NCBI GenBank assembly: GCA_900473745.1
Contig: UCMW01000007.1
Coordinates: 248,001-312,000 of the forward strand
Reading direction: 5' to 3'
From: Hyphomicrobiales bacterium
GTDB taxonomy: Bacteria > Pseudomonadota > Alphaproteobacteria > Rhizobiales > Rhizobiaceae
Length of the DNA stretch: 64,000 nucleotides
In this document: positions 26,787 to 35,187 of the stretch, piece after piece
How positions within the stretch are numbered: the stretch's first letter is position 1
Layout: every line of letters begins with the position of its first letter
Translations under genes and position numbers: made by a program
The notes under the pieces: model-generated
Seen by the model: only the letters and a program-made list of their open reading frames with translations
What the model was told of the DNA's origin: nothing
Databases searched by the model: none

Positions 26787-27557
26787 TCAGCTGCGCATCG
26801 CCGCCGCGAGATTGGCGGCACCGGCCGACAGGAGACTGACATCGGTCGACGACGCGAAGAAGCGGATGCCGGCCTTGCGCGCCATGGTGAGCATGGCCGG
26901 ATCGCCGGACATGATGCCGACCGGCTTGCCGGCGGCGACACCCTTGCCGATCACGGTTTCGACGGCCTGCATAACCTCTGGATGCGTGGGGTTGCCACGA
27001 TGGCCCATGTCGGCGGCAAGATCGGCGGGACCGATGAGGATCGCATCCACGCCCGCAGTCGCGATGATGGCATCGGCGTTTTCGACGCCGAGCCGGCTCT
27101 CGATCTGCGCGATCAGGCAAACCTCGGCATTGGCGGTCTCGGCATAATCGGCGATCCGCCCGAAATTCGAGGCACGCCCGAGGCTTGCCCCCATGCCGCG
27201 AATACCTTCCGGCGGATAACGGAGGGCCTTGGCCAGCCTCTCGGCCTCTTCCTTCGTCTCGACCATCGGGATCATCACCGTCTGCGCGCCGATATCGAGC
27301 GCCTGCTTGATAAGCCAGCTCTCACCGACCGGCAGACGCACGACGGGATGCGCCGGATGCCGCGCGACGGCAGCCAACTGGGCGGCGATCAGCGGAATGT
27401 CGTTCGGCCCATGTTCGCCATCGATCAGGATCCAGTCGAAGCCGGCTCCGGCACAGACTTCCGCGACATGGGGGCTGGCCAGAGCAACCCACAGACCGAC
27501 AAGAATGTCGTCCGTCTCGCGCAGGGCGGCCTTGAAGGCATTCTCGGGGGCGGGCAT
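26787..27557 (-). CDS. HpcH/HpaI-family class II aldolase (2-oxo-acid aldolase)
   Basis: A metal-dependent aldolase of about 256 residues. Signature motifs are GFDWILIDGEHGPND, the metal-binding Glu in CLIAQIESRLGVEN and Asp in IGPADLAADMGHRGNP, and the KPVGIMSGDP loop. Relatives cleave 4-hydroxy-2-oxoheptanedioate, 5-keto-4-deoxyglucarate or 2-keto-3-deoxyrhamnonate to pyruvate plus an aldehyde. The ATG at 27557 sits 7 bp after GGAG; an ATG two codons earlier is also possible. It is the first gene of a pair with the Ldh2 oxidoreductase. Confidence 0.88.
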   Translation of the reverse strand: MPAPENAFKAALRETDDILVGLWVALASPHVAEVCAGAGFDWILIDGEHGPNDIPLIAAQLAAVARHPAHPVVRLPVGESWLIKQALDIGAQTVMIPMVETKEEAERLAKALRYPPEGIRGMGASLGRASNFGRIADYAETANAEVCLIAQIESRLGVENADAIIATAGVDAILIGPADLAADMGHRGNPTHPEVMQAVETVIGKGVAAGKPVGIMSGDPAMLTMARKAGIRFFASSTDVSLLSAGAANLAAAMRS

Positions 27558-27739
27558 GGGCATTCTCCTGCAGGACGTGATGGGCACGGCATATTTGACG
27601 CGCAAGATGCGCCGCAGCTCGTGCGAACCGCAAGGGCCAATCGAACGCCTTTGGTACGGACCGCCATTTGTCCGCGGAGTTGAAGCCGGACGGCCCGCCG
27701 TGATACGGGCAGCCGACACCAACGCGCAGGAATTGACCC

Positions 27740-28408
27740 ATGCTCCCCTGGATCCAGCTCGACACGGCCAAGATACCCGGCGGCGGCGAATTGCGCCTGA
27801 AACAACGCGGCACGGAATTCTCCATCATGCTCGGCACCAACGAGCTGATGAACAGCCGCCTCAGCGGCTCCGAAGAAGCGCTCGCCACCCTCGCCTTCGA
27901 GCGCGTCGCCACTCACAAGCGCCCGCACATCCTGGTCGGCGGCCTCGGCATGGGCTTCACGCTGCGTGCCGCCCTCGCCGTCTTGCCTCAGGATGCGAAG
28001 GTGACTGTCGCCGAACTCGTGCCCGCTGTCGTCGACTGGGCGCGCGGAGCCATGGCCGAGATCTATGCCGGCAGCCTCGACGACCCGCGCGTTGCAATTC
28101 ACGTCGGCGATGTTGGCGCGCTCATCGCCAAGTCGAAGGGTCAGTTCGACGCGATCCTGCTCGATGTCGACAACGGCCCCGACGGCCTCACTCGGGAAGA
28201 GAATGACGGCCTCTATTCCCATGATGGGTTACGCAAATCCAAGGCAGCGCTGACCCGCGGCGGCGTTCTCGGCATCTGGTCACAGGGGCCAGATCCCTAC
28301 TTCACGCGCCGCTTGAAGGACTGCGGTTATGGGGTGGAAGAGATTCCGGTCAGGGCTGGCCGGACCGGTCGCGGCAAGAAGCATGTGATCTGGATGGCGA
28401 AGGCCTGA
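27740..28408 (+). CDS. Spermidine-synthase-like SAM/dcSAM-binding protein
   Basis: A 222-residue Rossmann-fold protein similar to spermidine synthases and methyltransferases. The first strand-loop is HILVGGLGMGFTLRAALAVLP, the acidic second strand is VTVAELVPAVVDWAR, and FDAILLDVDNGPDGLT carries the DxDNGP motif. It lacks the N-terminal beta-domain of true spermidine synthases, so an aminopropyl-transfer role is uncertain. The gene is monocistronic, divergent from the aldolase, and followed by a RIME-like element. Confidence 0.8.
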   Translation: MLPWIQLDTAKIPGGGELRLKQRGTEFSIMLGTNELMNSRLSGSEEALATLAFERVATHKRPHILVGGLGMGFTLRAALAVLPQDAKVTVAELVPAVVDWARGAMAEIYAGSLDDPRVAIHVGDVGALIAKSKGQFDAILLDVDNGPDGLTREENDGLYSHDGLRKSKAALTRGGVLGIWSQGPDPYFTRRLKDCGYGVEEIPVRAGRTGRGKKHVIWMAKA

Positions 28409-28445
28409 AGGCTTACTTAACCCAGCCGCACCGTCGCAGCTTCGC

Positions 28446-28603
28446 CACCCCCCTCTGTCACTGCGTGACATCTCCCCCACGTGGGGGGAGAGCGGGCGCC
28501 GCGTGTGCCGCTTCCCTTGCAGCCCTATAGGCGGGCGACAGGCTGGCGCCGCAGCCAGTCTCCCCCCGTGTGGGGGAGATGCCCGGCAGGGCAGAGGGGG
28601 GTG
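28446..28603. repeat. RIME-like palindromic intergenic element, copy 1
   Basis: A 158-bp element bounded by a perfect 12-bp terminal inverted repeat, CACCCCCCTCTG/CAGAGGGGGGTG. The left arm carries a small hairpin (TGTCAC-tgc-GTGACA) and the core palindrome CTCCCCCACGTGGGGGGAG. The right arm carries the hairpin TGCCC-ggca-GGGCA. It fills the whole gap between two convergent genes. Size, palindromic arms and dispersal fit the Rhizobium-specific intergenic mosaic elements (RIME). A second, inverted copy lies at 34914-35092. Confidence 0.75.
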
Positions 28604-28630
28604 CCGTCGGTCGATACCGAACTGAGGAAT

Positions 28631-29614
28631 CTACCCCCACAGCCCACGTGGCGGCAATGGCATCACCGCACCGTCATAGGCAATCGAAGGCTCGCGATCC
28701 CGCGCCAGCAAAAGCGGCCCGTCGAGATCGACATAAGCCGCACCCTGCCCGATCAGAAAGGCCGGCGCCATGGCAAGCGACGTGCCGACCATGCAGCCGA
28801 CCATGATCTCGAAACCGGCAGCGACCGCCGCATCACGCATCAGAAGCGCCTCGGTCAGCCCACCCGTCTTGTCGAGCTTGATGTTGACCGCATCATACTT
28901 GCCCTTCAGCGAAGCGAGAGACGCCGTGTCATGGCAACTCTCGTCGGCACACACGGGCAGAACTCGGTCGAGGCCGAGAAGGGCATCATCAGAACCTGCC
29001 GGAAACGGCTGCTCGACGAGCTTTACCCCGAGATCGAGAAAGACAGGCGCCAGCGCCTTGTATTGATCGAGGCTCCAGCCCTCATTGGCATCCACGATGA
29101 TGGCAGACTTCGGCGCTCCAGCCCGGACAGCTCGGATGCGCTCGACATCCCCCTCGCCGCCAAGCTTGACCTTCAATAGTGGTCGGTGGGCCTCCTTCTC
29201 CGCCGCCGCCTGCATGCTGTCGGGCGTCCCGAGTGATAGCGTATAGGTCACCGACAGCGGCTTCGGCTTTTGTAACTTGAGAAGTTGCCAGACCGGTTGT
29301 CCCGCTAGCTTCGCCTCCAGATCCCAGAAGGCGCAGTCCAGCGCATTGCGCGCCGCCCCCGGCTTCAGCCGGCTCTGCAACCCTGCCCGGTCCAGCCCTT
29401 GGGCCACTTCCGGAACCAGCGCCTTGAGCAACTCGACGACACTCTCCACCGTCTCGCCATACCGCGCATAGGGCACGCATTCGCCCTGCCCAACATGCGC
29501 CCCATCTGTAAGCCTGACCGTGACCACCTTCGCCTCGGTCTTCGAGCCGCGCGAAATCGTGAAGCTGCCAGCAATCGGGAAGCTCTCCGGCGTGACGGTC
29601 ATCTGGACAGGCAT
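28631..29614 (-). CDS. Dipeptide epimerase (L-Ala-D/L-Glu epimerase type, enolase superfamily)
   Basis: A 327-residue member of the muconate-lactonising/mandelate-racemase subgroup. Catalytic Lys148/Lys150 lie in LLKVKLGG, the metal ligands are Asp175 (VDANEGW), Glu201 (EQP) and Asp224 (ADES), and the opposing Lys246 lies in AVNIKLDKTGG. This is the arrangement of L-Ala-D/L-Glu epimerases, which recycle murein peptides. The ATG at 29614 has GGGGAGA upstream; an ATG 15 codons earlier lacks a good site. The frame stays open much further upstream, antisense to mnmA, and that extension is rejected. The gene is divergent from mnmA. Confidence 0.9.
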   Translation of the reverse strand: MPVQMTVTPESFPIAGSFTISRGSKTEAKVVTVRLTDGAHVGQGECVPYARYGETVESVVELLKALVPEVAQGLDRAGLQSRLKPGAARNALDCAFWDLEAKLAGQPVWQLLKLQKPKPLSVTYTLSLGTPDSMQAAAEKEAHRPLLKVKLGGEGDVERIRAVRAGAPKSAIIVDANEGWSLDQYKALAPVFLDLGVKLVEQPFPAGSDDALLGLDRVLPVCADESCHDTASLASLKGKYDAVNIKLDKTGGLTEALLMRDAAVAAGFEIMVGCMVGTSLAMAPAFLIGQGAAYVDLDGPLLLARDREPSIAYDGAVMPLPPRGLWG

Positions 29615-29794
29615 AGGCGTCTCCCCTGCGGGACACCCCGCGAATCGCTGCTCTTGCATGAACAAGCAATCCTTTCTATATCCGTCAACAATCAGACCGG
29701 CAGCCGCCGTGGGTGAAAAACCCCGCAACGCTTGGCCAGGATCCCCTGAAGTGGGGGCCATAATACGGTCGCATGAAGCACAGAGACGAAGCCC

Positions 29795-30991
29795 GTGAAC
29801 ACGCTGGATTTTGACAAGAGACCGGAAGATACGCGCGTTGTCGTCGCCATGTCGGGCGGCGTGGATTCGTCTGTCGTCGCCGGCATCCTGAAGCGCGAGG
29901 GTTATGACGTCCTCGGCATCACGCTGCAGCTTTACGATCACGGCGCCGCCGTCCACCGCGCCGGCTCCTGCTGCGCCGGCCAGGATATCGACGATGCCCG
30001 CCGCGTCTGCGAAACGCTTGGCATCCCCCATTACGTGCTCGATTACGAACAGCGTTTTCGCGACACCGTGATCAACCCGTTCATGGAAAGCTATGTCGCC
30101 GGCGAAACGCCGATCCCCTGCGTGGCCTGCAACCAGACGGTCAAGTTCGCTGATTTGCTTGCTACCGCTAGGGAACTCGGCGCCGACGCACTGGCAACCG
30201 GCCACTACATCCGCTCCAAGTCCGTGCCGCTGCCGAACGATCCCGGCCACCGCGCCCTCTTCCGCCCGATCGATAGCGAGCGCGACCAGAGCTATTTCCT
30301 CTTTGCGACGACGCAGGAGCAGATCGACTATCTGCGTTTCCCGCTCGGCGCCATGTCGAAGGCGGAAACCCGGAAGCTCGCCGAGGACATGGGCCTCGTC
30401 GTCGCCCAGAAGGCCGACAGCCAGGACATCTGTTTCGTGCCCCAGGGCAAATATGCCGACGTCATCAACAAGCTGAAGCCGAATGCGGCTCTGGCAGGTG
30501 ACATCGTGCATCTCGATGGCCGCGTGCTCGGCAATCACGAAGGCATCCTGCATTACACGATCGGCCAGCGGAAGGGATTGGGCGTCGCCACCGGCGAACC
30601 GCTCTATGTCATCTATCTCGATGCCCGCTCGCGCCGCGTCATCGTCGGCCCGAAGGAAGCGCTGGAAACCCACCGCGTCTACCTGCGCGACATCAACTGG
30701 CTGGGCGACCGGACGCTGGCGGAAGATGCGGCAGACGGCCTCGCCTGCTTCGCCAAGGTCCGCTCCACCCGCCCGCCGACACCGGCCGTCCTCCATGCCG
30801 ACGAGCGCGGCGTCTATGTCGATCTCGAAATTGGCGAAGCCGGCGTCGCCCCCGGCCAGGCCTGCGTGCTCTATTCGGCAACCGGCGCCGATGCCCGCGT
30901 CTATGGTGGCGGCTTCATCGAGCGCTCGGAACGCTCCGGCACGGCGGAAGCCTCGCTGAAGGCGCTTCTGGCGAGCCCTGTCGCGGCCTGA
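29795..30991 (+). CDS. mnmA: tRNA-specific 2-thiouridylase MnmA
   Basis: A 398-residue enzyme that installs the 2-thio group on U34 of tRNA-Lys, -Glu and -Gln. The PP-loop ATP pyrophosphatase motif is [10 protein letters not shown] (18-27). The catalytic cysteines are Cys112 in [11 protein letters not shown] and Cys213 in SQDICFV. The C-terminal tRNA-binding and beta-barrel region includes [18 protein letters not shown]. Translation appears to start at GTG. A tRNA-Met gene follows 160 bp downstream, although MnmA does not modify that tRNA. Confidence 0.96.
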   Translation: MNTLDFDKRPEDTRVVVAMSGGVDSSVVAGILKREGYDVLGITLQLYDHGAAVHRAGSCCAGQDIDDARRVCETLGIPHYVLDYEQRFRDTVINPFMESYVAGETPIPCVACNQTVKFADLLATARELGADALATGHYIRSKSVPLPNDPGHRALFRPIDSERDQSYFLFATTQEQIDYLRFPLGAMSKAETRKLAEDMGLVVAQKADSQDICFVPQGKYADVINKLKPNAALAGDIVHLDGRVLGNHEGILHYTIGQRKGLGVATGEPLYVIYLDARSRRVIVGPKEALETHRVYLRDINWLGDRTLAEDAADGLACFAKVRSTRPPTPAVLHADERGVYVDLEIGEAGVAPGQACVLYSATGADARVYGGGFIERSERSGTAEASLKALLASPVAA

Positions 30992-31150
30992 GGCTGGGGC
31001 TTTCGGGGCGCGTGCAAGGACTTCGCCCAAGCCAGTGGAAAGCCACACTGTTTTTGGCCAAACCGCGCTTGACTTTGATCGGAGCCTCGCCTTATAAGCC
31101 GCCCATCGCTTCGGACGGGCTGCCACGGCCCAACAGGTTTCCGAATGTGT

Positions 31151-31227
31151 GGCGGGATAGCTCAGGTGGTTAGAGCGTGGGATTCATAACCCCAAGGTCG
31201 GCGGTTCAAGTCCGCCTCCCGCTACCA
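31151..31227 (+). tRNA. tRNA-Met (CAT), elongator type
   Basis: A 77-nt cloverleaf with encoded CCA. The acceptor pairs GGCGGGA with TCCCGCT (first pair G-T), the D-stem is GCTC/GAGC, the T-arm is GGCGG-TTCAAGT-CCGCC, and the anticodon CAT is at 31185-31187 in loop TTCATAA. The anticodon stem has a non-Watson-Crick A31-C39 closing pair. It does not start CGCGGGG, so it is not the initiator. A CAT anticodon could also be the lysidine-modified tRNA-Ile2; overall similarity favours elongator Met. Confidence 0.92.
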
Positions 31228-31341
31228 AAGTCCCTATGTTCACCACTACTGGTGAAGCGATAATTCATCCCGCATCTGCACTTTGACTAATTTTCGTTCT
31301 CAAACACTACAAAAATCTCTGGATGACAGATAGCGAATTAA

Positions 31342-32127
31342 ATGGGCAAATTACCCCCAGGTTACCTAGCTAAGATTAACAGAGCAAAGAAGCACCTTGA
31401 GGAATTCAATGGTGCATGCTGCGACTATTCTGGAGAAGGCAAAGCTTACTTCGTGGTCAAAAATTTCGATCCACGCACAAAGGAATTCATTTTCCAGCTG
31501 CGGGTCAATTCTTCTCCGGACGTTGTTTCTTGGTCAGCGATCGTAGGCGATTGCATTCACAACGCGAGAACAGCGCTCGACCATCTATTTTACCGCCTTG
31601 TAGAAATTCATAATCCCGCCGTGCTGGCAGGCAGAACTCCGACTCTGCAGTTTCCGATACTGAAGGATGCCACCACATTCAAAGGGAGGCACCATTTGAA
31701 GGACTGGGTCGGAGACGCTCCTTTTGCATTGATCGAGAAGCTTCAACCTTTCAATGACATGAATGGCTGGAACCGCAACCTGCTTATGTTCCTCCACGAT
31801 TTCGACATTATCGATAAACACAGGCTCCTGTTGCCTGCAGTTTCGATCGCAGACAGCGTCAAAATTCAGCCGACTACAGTCGAAAATAGAACGATTACGT
31901 TAGACGGCACCCTCTCAATTTCCCTTGAGCAACTCGAAGATGGAGCCGAGCTAGGTAGGCTTCGAGCTAGTCCGCTCGAAGATGTTGTTGACCTAAGCAT
32001 TCACCTAACATTTCAGGTGATATTCGCAGGCCAACCTGGACCTCTGTTCGTCACCAAATGCCTAGAAGACGTTATCGGGAAGGTTGAGGAGGTCGCAGAA
32101 GAGTTTCGAGTATTCTTCTCCTCGTGA
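31342..32127 (+). CDS. AT-richer orphan gene with HEPN-like R-x4-H motif
   Basis: A 261-residue protein of unknown function. Base and codon use differ from the neighbours, with many A/T-ending codons, which suggests recent acquisition next to the tRNA gene. Residues 62-90 (VSWSAIVGDCIHNARTALDHLFYRLVE) form a helical segment whose R76-TALD-H81 fits the R-x4-6-H motif of HEPN RNases and the D-x-IHN-R-ALDH pattern of a widespread uncharacterised family. The rest shows alternating strands and helices without a recognised domain. There is no strong Shine-Dalgarno, so the start is uncertain. It has no partner gene on either side. Confidence 0.65.
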   Translation: MGKLPPGYLAKINRAKKHLEEFNGACCDYSGEGKAYFVVKNFDPRTKEFIFQLRVNSSPDVVSWSAIVGDCIHNARTALDHLFYRLVEIHNPAVLAGRTPTLQFPILKDATTFKGRHHLKDWVGDAPFALIEKLQPFNDMNGWNRNLLMFLHDFDIIDKHRLLLPAVSIADSVKIQPTTVENRTITLDGTLSISLEQLEDGAELGRLRASPLEDVVDLSIHLTFQVIFAGQPGPLFVTKCLEDVIGKVEEVAEEFRVFFSS

Positions 32128-32243
32128 TCCAGTTGGTTGCCTGATCGTGAGAGTGGATATTAACGAAAGGCGTCAGCAACTAACCGACCAACCTTGAAAC
32201 CAATCCAACGGATTCGCCGAAGCTAACCGGGTATCCTTCCTCC

Positions 32244-32885
32244 TCACCGCGCCGCCCAGACCAGCCCTCTCCGCACAATCTCCCGCATCTGCGGCACCTC
32301 GAACTCTGCCGCCTGATGGCCGAGCGAGGAGTAGAACACCCTGCCCTGCCCGTGGCGGCGCTTCCAGACGACCGGCATCACATGCCCGTCGATCCAGGCG
32401 TCATGCTCGCCGGTGAACTTCGTCGTCGCCAGCACCTCGTTGTTCGGGTCGACATGCATGTAATACTGCTCAGAGCGATAGGAGAAATCGCCGATGCCGG
32501 ACACGAGCGGGTCCTCGGGCTTCACGATATTGACCGTGTAATCGTAGATATTGCCGGGATGGGCGACCCATTGACCGCCGATCATGTATTGATACTGCAC
32601 GCAATCGCGAAAGCTGTCGCCCGCCTGGCCGTGGAACCCGCCGAGGCCGACGCCGCTGCGCACGGCGAGCTCCAGGTTCTCGATTTCAGGCTTCTCAATC
32701 TTGGTCATCGTCAGCATCGGCACGATGAGGCTGTAATCGCGGATGGCGGGATCGGCAAAGGCCTCCGTGCCCGCTTCGACGCGGACGGAAAAGCCTTCGG
32801 CCTGCAGCATGTCGGAGACGACGGCGGCACATTGTTCGGGCTGGTGTCCATCCCAGCCGCCCCAGCAAATCAGAACCTGACGCAT
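32244..32885 (-). CDS. ThuA-domain protein (trehalose-utilisation family)
   Basis: A 213-residue protein of the class I glutamine-amidotransferase-like ThuA fold. Recognisable parts are VLICWGGWDGHQPEQC at the N terminus, GVGLGGFHGQAGDSFRDCVQYQYMIGGQW in the middle and PVVWKRRHGQGRVFYSSLGHQAAEF near the end. ThuA proteins in rhizobia act in oxidation or utilisation of trehalose and related disaccharides. It lies 21 bp downstream of a Gfo/Idh/MocA gene. No sugar transporter is nearby, so the sugar is not known. Confidence 0.87.
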   Translation of the reverse strand: MRQVLICWGGWDGHQPEQCAAVVSDMLQAEGFSVRVEAGTEAFADPAIRDYSLIVPMLTMTKIEKPEIENLELAVRSGVGLGGFHGQAGDSFRDCVQYQYMIGGQWVAHPGNIYDYTVNIVKPEDPLVSGIGDFSYRSEQYYMHVDPNNEVLATTKFTGEHDAWIDGHVMPVVWKRRHGQGRVFYSSLGHQAAEFEVPQMREIVRRGLVWAAR

Positions 32886-32906
32886 GTGAACTTCCCTTTT
32901 GATGTT

Positions 32907-34007
32907 TCAGCGGCCGATCAGGCCATCGACGAGCGATTGTTCGAGCGGCGCCGGCCGCTCGACGCTGGTGGTGATGCTGACCGTCTCGCCCCGGTCGGAG
33001 GCTGTCTGGAAGGCTTCCATGACCTCCAGCACATGCAGCGCGAGATCGCCGTTTGCCCGGTGCGGGCGGTTCGAGAGGATGGCATACGCCATGTCGGCAA
33101 CGCCGAGCGAGCGCCAGTTGCCATCGGCATAGGGCAGTGTCACCGGCTTGCCTTGCGCCTCGCCGGTCAGCGGCAGGACGAAGACGTCGCCGCCAAAATG
33201 ATTGGGATCCGGCACGATCAGCGTGCCCTCGGTGCCATAGACCTCGAGCGGCTTGTGCCAGTGCGCGGCGACATCGAAGCTCATGGATATCTGCACCACG
33301 GCGCCATTCGCGAAGGACATGAGCCCCGCGACATGCGTCGGCACATGCACCGGGATCGTCTCGCCCCGGCGCGGCTCGCTGCCGATCTTTCTGGTGTACC
33401 GCACCTTGGTGGCAAAGCCCGCGACCTTTTCGACCGGGCCAAAGAGATTGACGAGATCGGTGATGTAGTAAGGCCCCATGTCGAGCATCGGCCCGCCACC
33501 GGCTTCGTAGTAGAAATCCGGATTGGGATGCCATCGCTCATGGCCGGGGCACATGAAGTAGGCCGTGCCGCCGATCGGCTGGCCAATCACGCCCTGGTCG
33601 ATCAGCCCGCGCGCCGTCTGATGCGCCCCGCCAAGGAAGGTATCGGGCGCCGATCCGACGCGGAGGTTCAGGGTCTTAGCCGCCTCCACCAGCCGCTTGC
33701 CCTCGGCAAAGGTCACGCCGAGCGGCTTTTCCGAATAAACATGTTTGCCGGCGGCAAGCGCCTTCAGCCCCACCGCGACATGCGCCTTGGGGATCGTCAG
33801 GTTGACGATGATGGCAACCTCGGGATCGGCATGAAGCTCGTCGATCGTGCGTGCCGGAACCCCGAATTCCGCGGCCCGGCTTGCGGCAAGCTCGCTGTTC
33901 AGATCGGCGATGCCGCAGACTTTGAGAACAGGAAAATGCTGGAGCGCCTTGAGATAGGCGCCTGAAATATTGCCGCATCCGATGATGCCGATGCCGACCT
34001 GCTGCAT
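32907..34007 (-). CDS. Gfo/Idh/MocA-family oxidoreductase
   Basis: A 366-residue NAD(P)-dependent sugar or inositol oxidoreductase. The Rossmann motif is VGIGIIGCGNISGAYLKAL (Gly10-Gly12 region), the catalytic-Lys motif EKPLG is at 93-97, and GGGPMLDMGPYYI is the dimer/substrate segment with the catalytic His/Tyr equivalent. The ATG at 34007 is chosen by family length; upstream in-frame sequence is not homologous. It forms an operon with the ThuA gene. The pair recalls the ThuA/ThuB couple of rhizobial trehalose catabolism, but the gene order differs and the transporter is absent. Confidence 0.87.
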   Translation of the reverse strand: MQQVGIGIIGCGNISGAYLKALQHFPVLKVCGIADLNSELAASRAAEFGVPARTIDELHADPEVAIIVNLTIPKAHVAVGLKALAAGKHVYSEKPLGVTFAEGKRLVEAAKTLNLRVGSAPDTFLGGAHQTARGLIDQGVIGQPIGGTAYFMCPGHERWHPNPDFYYEAGGGPMLDMGPYYITDLVNLFGPVEKVAGFATKVRYTRKIGSEPRRGETIPVHVPTHVAGLMSFANGAVVQISMSFDVAAHWHKPLEVYGTEGTLIVPDPNHFGGDVFVLPLTGEAQGKPVTLPYADGNWRSLGVADMAYAILSNRPHRANGDLALHVLEVMEAFQTASDRGETVSITTSVERPAPLEQSLVDGLIGR

Positions 34008-34278
34008 GTCTCGAAGATCCTCGCTCCCGGACGAATGTCCACCTGCAACCGCCGGGCAAGAACGCAACCGTCCCTCCTCGCTGCCCAACGATCGACCGGC
34101 AGACTGGTGGCAAATGCGACTGACGTCAACGCCTGTTTCTCGCCAGGCGAGCATGCGGAACTGCTCTCTCACCGGCATCCCCACCCCCGATCGGGGGATG
34201 CTAGATCCGGGGGCGGTTAAGAAAACCTTTCGTTAAATTTTAATGAATAGAATGGTGGGCCTGTAGCGAGGTTTTGTC

Positions 34279-34863
34279 ATGCGTACCGCTCTCATATCTG
34301 CCCTCGGCGTCATGCTGACGCTGTCGGCCTGTGCCAAGCCGCCATCCCAGACTCGCAATGCCTGCGCGATTTTCGAGCAGCGCGATGGGCTGTTCAACAA
34401 CTGGCGTCGCGCCGCCATCGCCACCGAACGCGAATATGGCGTGCCGGTCCCGATCCTGATGGCGACGATCTATACGGAATCGAGTTTCCGCCATAACGCC
34501 AAGCCGCCGCGCAAGATGATCCTCGGCTTCATCCCCGGCAAGCGAGCCTCTTCCGCCTATGGTTACTCTCAGGCCCTCGACGGCACCTGGGAACGTTATC
34601 AGCGCGAGACCGGCCGCTGGGGCGCCCGCCGCACCGATTTCGCCGACGCCATCCGCTTTATCGGCTGGTATCACCGCGAGAGCGCGACGAAGGTCAACAT
34701 TCCCTTGAACGACCCCTACAAGCTCTATCTCGCCTACCACTCCGGCCACACCGGCTATCTGCGCGGCGCCTATAACAAGCGCCCGGAGGCTCTGCGCGGC
34801 GCGAAGAGATTTACCGAGATTACCTACACTTACGCCAAGCAGCTGCAGCAGTGCCCGGGCTGA
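34279..34863 (+). CDS. Lipoprotein with lytic-transglycosylase-like (SLT) domain
   Basis: A 194-residue predicted outer-membrane lipoprotein. The signal ends in the lipobox LSAC (Cys18). The domain that follows carries the SLT-type catalytic Glu67 in YTESSFRHNA, the AYGYSQALDGTWERYQRETGR segment (equivalent to the GLMQ block) and a conserved YLAYHSGHTGYLRGAY motif. It probably cleaves peptidoglycan glycan strands. Upstream, between it and the divergent oxidoreductase gene, is a GC-rich dyad (34175-34201). Confidence 0.82.
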   Translation: MRTALISALGVMLTLSACAKPPSQTRNACAIFEQRDGLFNNWRRAAIATEREYGVPVPILMATIYTESSFRHNAKPPRKMILGFIPGKRASSAYGYSQALDGTWERYQRETGRWGARRTDFADAIRFIGWYHRESATKVNIPLNDPYKLYLAYHSGHTGYLRGAYNKRPEALRGAKRFTEITYTYAKQLQQCPG

Positions 34864-34913
34864 ATTCCGGGTCGATAGGTTCTTCGAGCGGCGTCTGACG
34901 TCGGCGTTTGCGA

Positions 34914-35092
34914 TCCCCCCCTCTGCCCTGCCGGGCATCTCCCCCACATGGGGGGAGAGCGGCGTGCGGCGCCCTATCACACCTTACAACCGTGCTGCTC
35001 TTGGTTTTCCGTGTTGCAGGTGATGCGGCCACGACGGTGGCGACACTCTCCCCCCTTGTGGGGGAGATGTCACGGAGTGACAGAGGGGGGTG
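34914..35092. repeat. RIME-like palindromic intergenic element, copy 2 (inverted)
   Basis: A 179-bp element related to 28446-28603 but in the opposite orientation. Its left end (CCCTCTG, hairpin TGCCC-tgcc-GGGCA, core CTCCCCCACATGGGGGGAG) matches the complement of copy 1's right end. Its right end (hairpin TGTCAC-gga-GTGACA, CAGAGGGGGG) matches copy 1's left end. The middle differs, consistent with mosaic elements. It lies between convergent genes. Confidence 0.75.
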
Positions 35093-35130
35093 CCCCACAC
35101 GCCGGCCTCAGCAACAACACCCCTAAAAAC

Positions 35131-35160
35131 AAAAAAACCTCCCCGCCGATCCGACGGGGA
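35131..35160 (-). terminator. Rho-independent terminator of the Tim44-like gene
   Basis: On the minus strand CCCCGTCG-gat-CGGCGGGG forms an 8-bp stem with one G-T pair, then AGG and seven T residues. It begins 28 bp past the stop codon at 35188. Confidence 0.82.
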
Positions 35161-35187
35161 AGTTGAATTCACACGACACTGATACGA

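Noticed and set aside
28631..31126. An 831-codon minus-strand open frame covering the epimerase gene and all of mnmA
   Set aside because: Only the downstream 327 codons show enolase-superfamily motifs. The upstream part is antisense to mnmA, whose PP-loop and cysteines are intact, so the extension is a GC-bias shadow.
31228..32243. tRNA-bounded integrated element with attachment repeats
   Set aside because: No integrase gene and no second copy of the tRNA 3' end was seen up to 32243, so only an isolated acquired gene can be claimed.
32244..34007. Assignment as the thuAB operon of trehalose catabolism
   Set aside because: The two families match, but gene order is reversed and the ABC transporter genes that accompany thuAB are missing, so the specific symbols were not used.
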